DNA from: Xanthobacteraceae bacterium
Lineage (GTDB): Bacteria; Pseudomonadota; Alphaproteobacteria; Rhizobiales; Xanthobacteraceae
Reading direction: 5' to 3'
Assembly: GCA_024508855.1 (NCBI GenBank)
Contig: JANINJ010000075.1
Location: 1-64,000 of the forward strand
DNA length: 64,000 nt
Shown in pieces: positions 63,477 to 64,000 of this stretch (within the stretch, counting starts at the first letter, position 1; every line of letters begins with the position of its first letter). The notes under the pieces were generated by a model. The model saw only the letters and a list, made by a program, of their open reading frames with translations. It had not been told where the DNA came from and did not search any database. The position numbers and the translations under genes are program-made.

Positions 63477-64000
63477 CTACTTAAGCGCTTCGCAGACGTT
63501 GCGCTGAACCGGCGGCGGTGTGCGCCCATCGCGATCGATTACGCGCGCCCACCAAGCATCGAGCGCCGCGCGCTCGCATGCGAGCTTCACGCACATGCCT
63601 TCCACGTATTTGATCCAGTCATCGAACCGGAACGCCGGCACCGGAACCACGACCGGCACATCCGCAGCCAATGCATGTTCGATCAGATGTGCCAGCCCGC
63701 GGCCTTCGAGTTCCTGACGTCCGAAGCGATTGACGATCAGAAGGTCCGCGCCCTCGCTGACGGCAGTCGTCATGTGTGCACGCGCCTGCGCCAGTTTTTC
63801 GACATCGAGCCGTCGGCCCGCGGTATAGGCGGCGGCATCCTGGAACAGGTCGAATTCCTCGCCGGTATGCAGCAGCAGCGCCGGGAGTGCCGCAGCGCCG
63901 GCATCATGATGACCGCGCTGGACCAATCCTACGGGCCGCAACCCCTGCCTCTGTAAATCGGCGGCGAACGCCAGCAGTAACCGGTCGGGATCCTGGCCGG
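63477..64000 (-). CDS. DUF2478 protein (5' end beyond the window)
   Basis: The visible 174 codons are the C-terminal part of a DUF2478 protein, a small NTPase-like family often near molybdenum genes. The frame stays open to the right edge (GQDPDRLLLAFAADLQRQGL reads into it), so the start lies outside. ADLLIVNRFGRQELEGRGL resembles the Walker B-like strand, and VPVVVPVPAFRFDDWIKYVEG the later conserved part. The function is unknown. A TTG inside the window is not the likely start. Confidence 0.8.
   Translation of the reverse strand, partial: GQDPDRLLLAFAADLQRQGLRPVGLVQRGHHDAGAAALPALLLHTGEEFDLFQDAAAYTAGRRLDVEKLAQARAHMTTAVSEGADLLIVNRFGRQELEGRGLAHLIEHALAADVPVVVPVPAFRFDDWIKYVEGMCVKLACERAALDAWWARVIDRDGRTPPPVQRNVCEALK

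Overview
The window is GC-rich DNA from an alphaproteobacterium, most likely the Bradyrhizobium/Rhodopseudomonas/Afipia/Tardiphaga family (Nitrobacteraceae). The evidence is the gene content and order (ruvC-ruvA-ruvB-ybgC; DUF4164-zapA divergent from tkt-gap-pgk-fba; a 6S-like RNA between zapA and the 5-formyl-THF cyclo-ligase gene), the protein sequences, and several families of inverted-repeat intergenic elements of the kind I associate with that family. No insertion sequence, CRISPR array, rRNA or tRNA was recognised.

Layout. (1) 1-2.3 kb: a VOC/PhnB-like protein and a divergent TetR regulator/glutathione S-transferase pair. (2) 2.4-25.3 kb: an exopolysaccharide (EPS) locus. It holds sugar-nucleotide supply genes (manA, galE), two GT2 and two GT4 glycosyltransferases, a GT-C-like membrane protein paired with a small DUF1616-like membrane protein, a Wzx-type flippase, an ExoF-like outer-membrane export protein, a secreted GH5 mannanase-like hydrolase, two CelD/BcsL-type acyltransferases, two FAD oxidoreductases, a GINT1-like transferase and a methyltransferase. 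(3) 25.4-35.4 kb: a periplasmic protein of unknown role, then a type I secretion module (GH16 beta-glucanase without signal peptide, an ABC exporter with two N-terminal C39-like domains, an HlyD-type adaptor), a LuxR-type regulator whose receiver domain has lost its phosphorylation residues, and a Crp/Fnr regulator. (4) 35.7-47.2 kb: mostly housekeeping genes: ybgC-ruvBAC, mgtE, yebC, a soluble chemoreceptor with a PilZ-like domain, a GH79 heparanase-like hydrolase, ymdB, a 5-formyl-THF cyclo-ligase, 6S RNA, zapA and DUF4164. (5) 47.5-56.1 kb: central carbon metabolism (tkt, gap, pgk, class I fba), then a ThiE-like protein, a Sel1-repeat protein and an inositol-monophosphatase family protein. 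(6) 56.1-64 kb: an OprB-type porin, a CorA/ZntB transporter, an RND efflux pump (acrB- and acrA-like), and a DUF2478 gene cut by the right edge.

How the genes fit together: ManA and GalE can supply GDP-mannose and UDP-galactose precursors; the glycosyltransferases build a lipid-linked repeat unit; the flippase and the GT-C-like protein would flip and extend it; the ExoF-like protein would export it. The GH5 and the T1SS-exported GH16 are well placed to trim the polymer. No polysaccharide co-polymerase (Wzc/ExoP) or initiating sugar-phosphate transferase lies in the window, so the pathway must be completed elsewhere. The most unusual items are the GH16/tandem-C39-like exporter module, the receiver-dead regulator, the GT-C/DUF1616 pair, the structured mgtE leader, and the cloverleaf repeat between gap and pgk.
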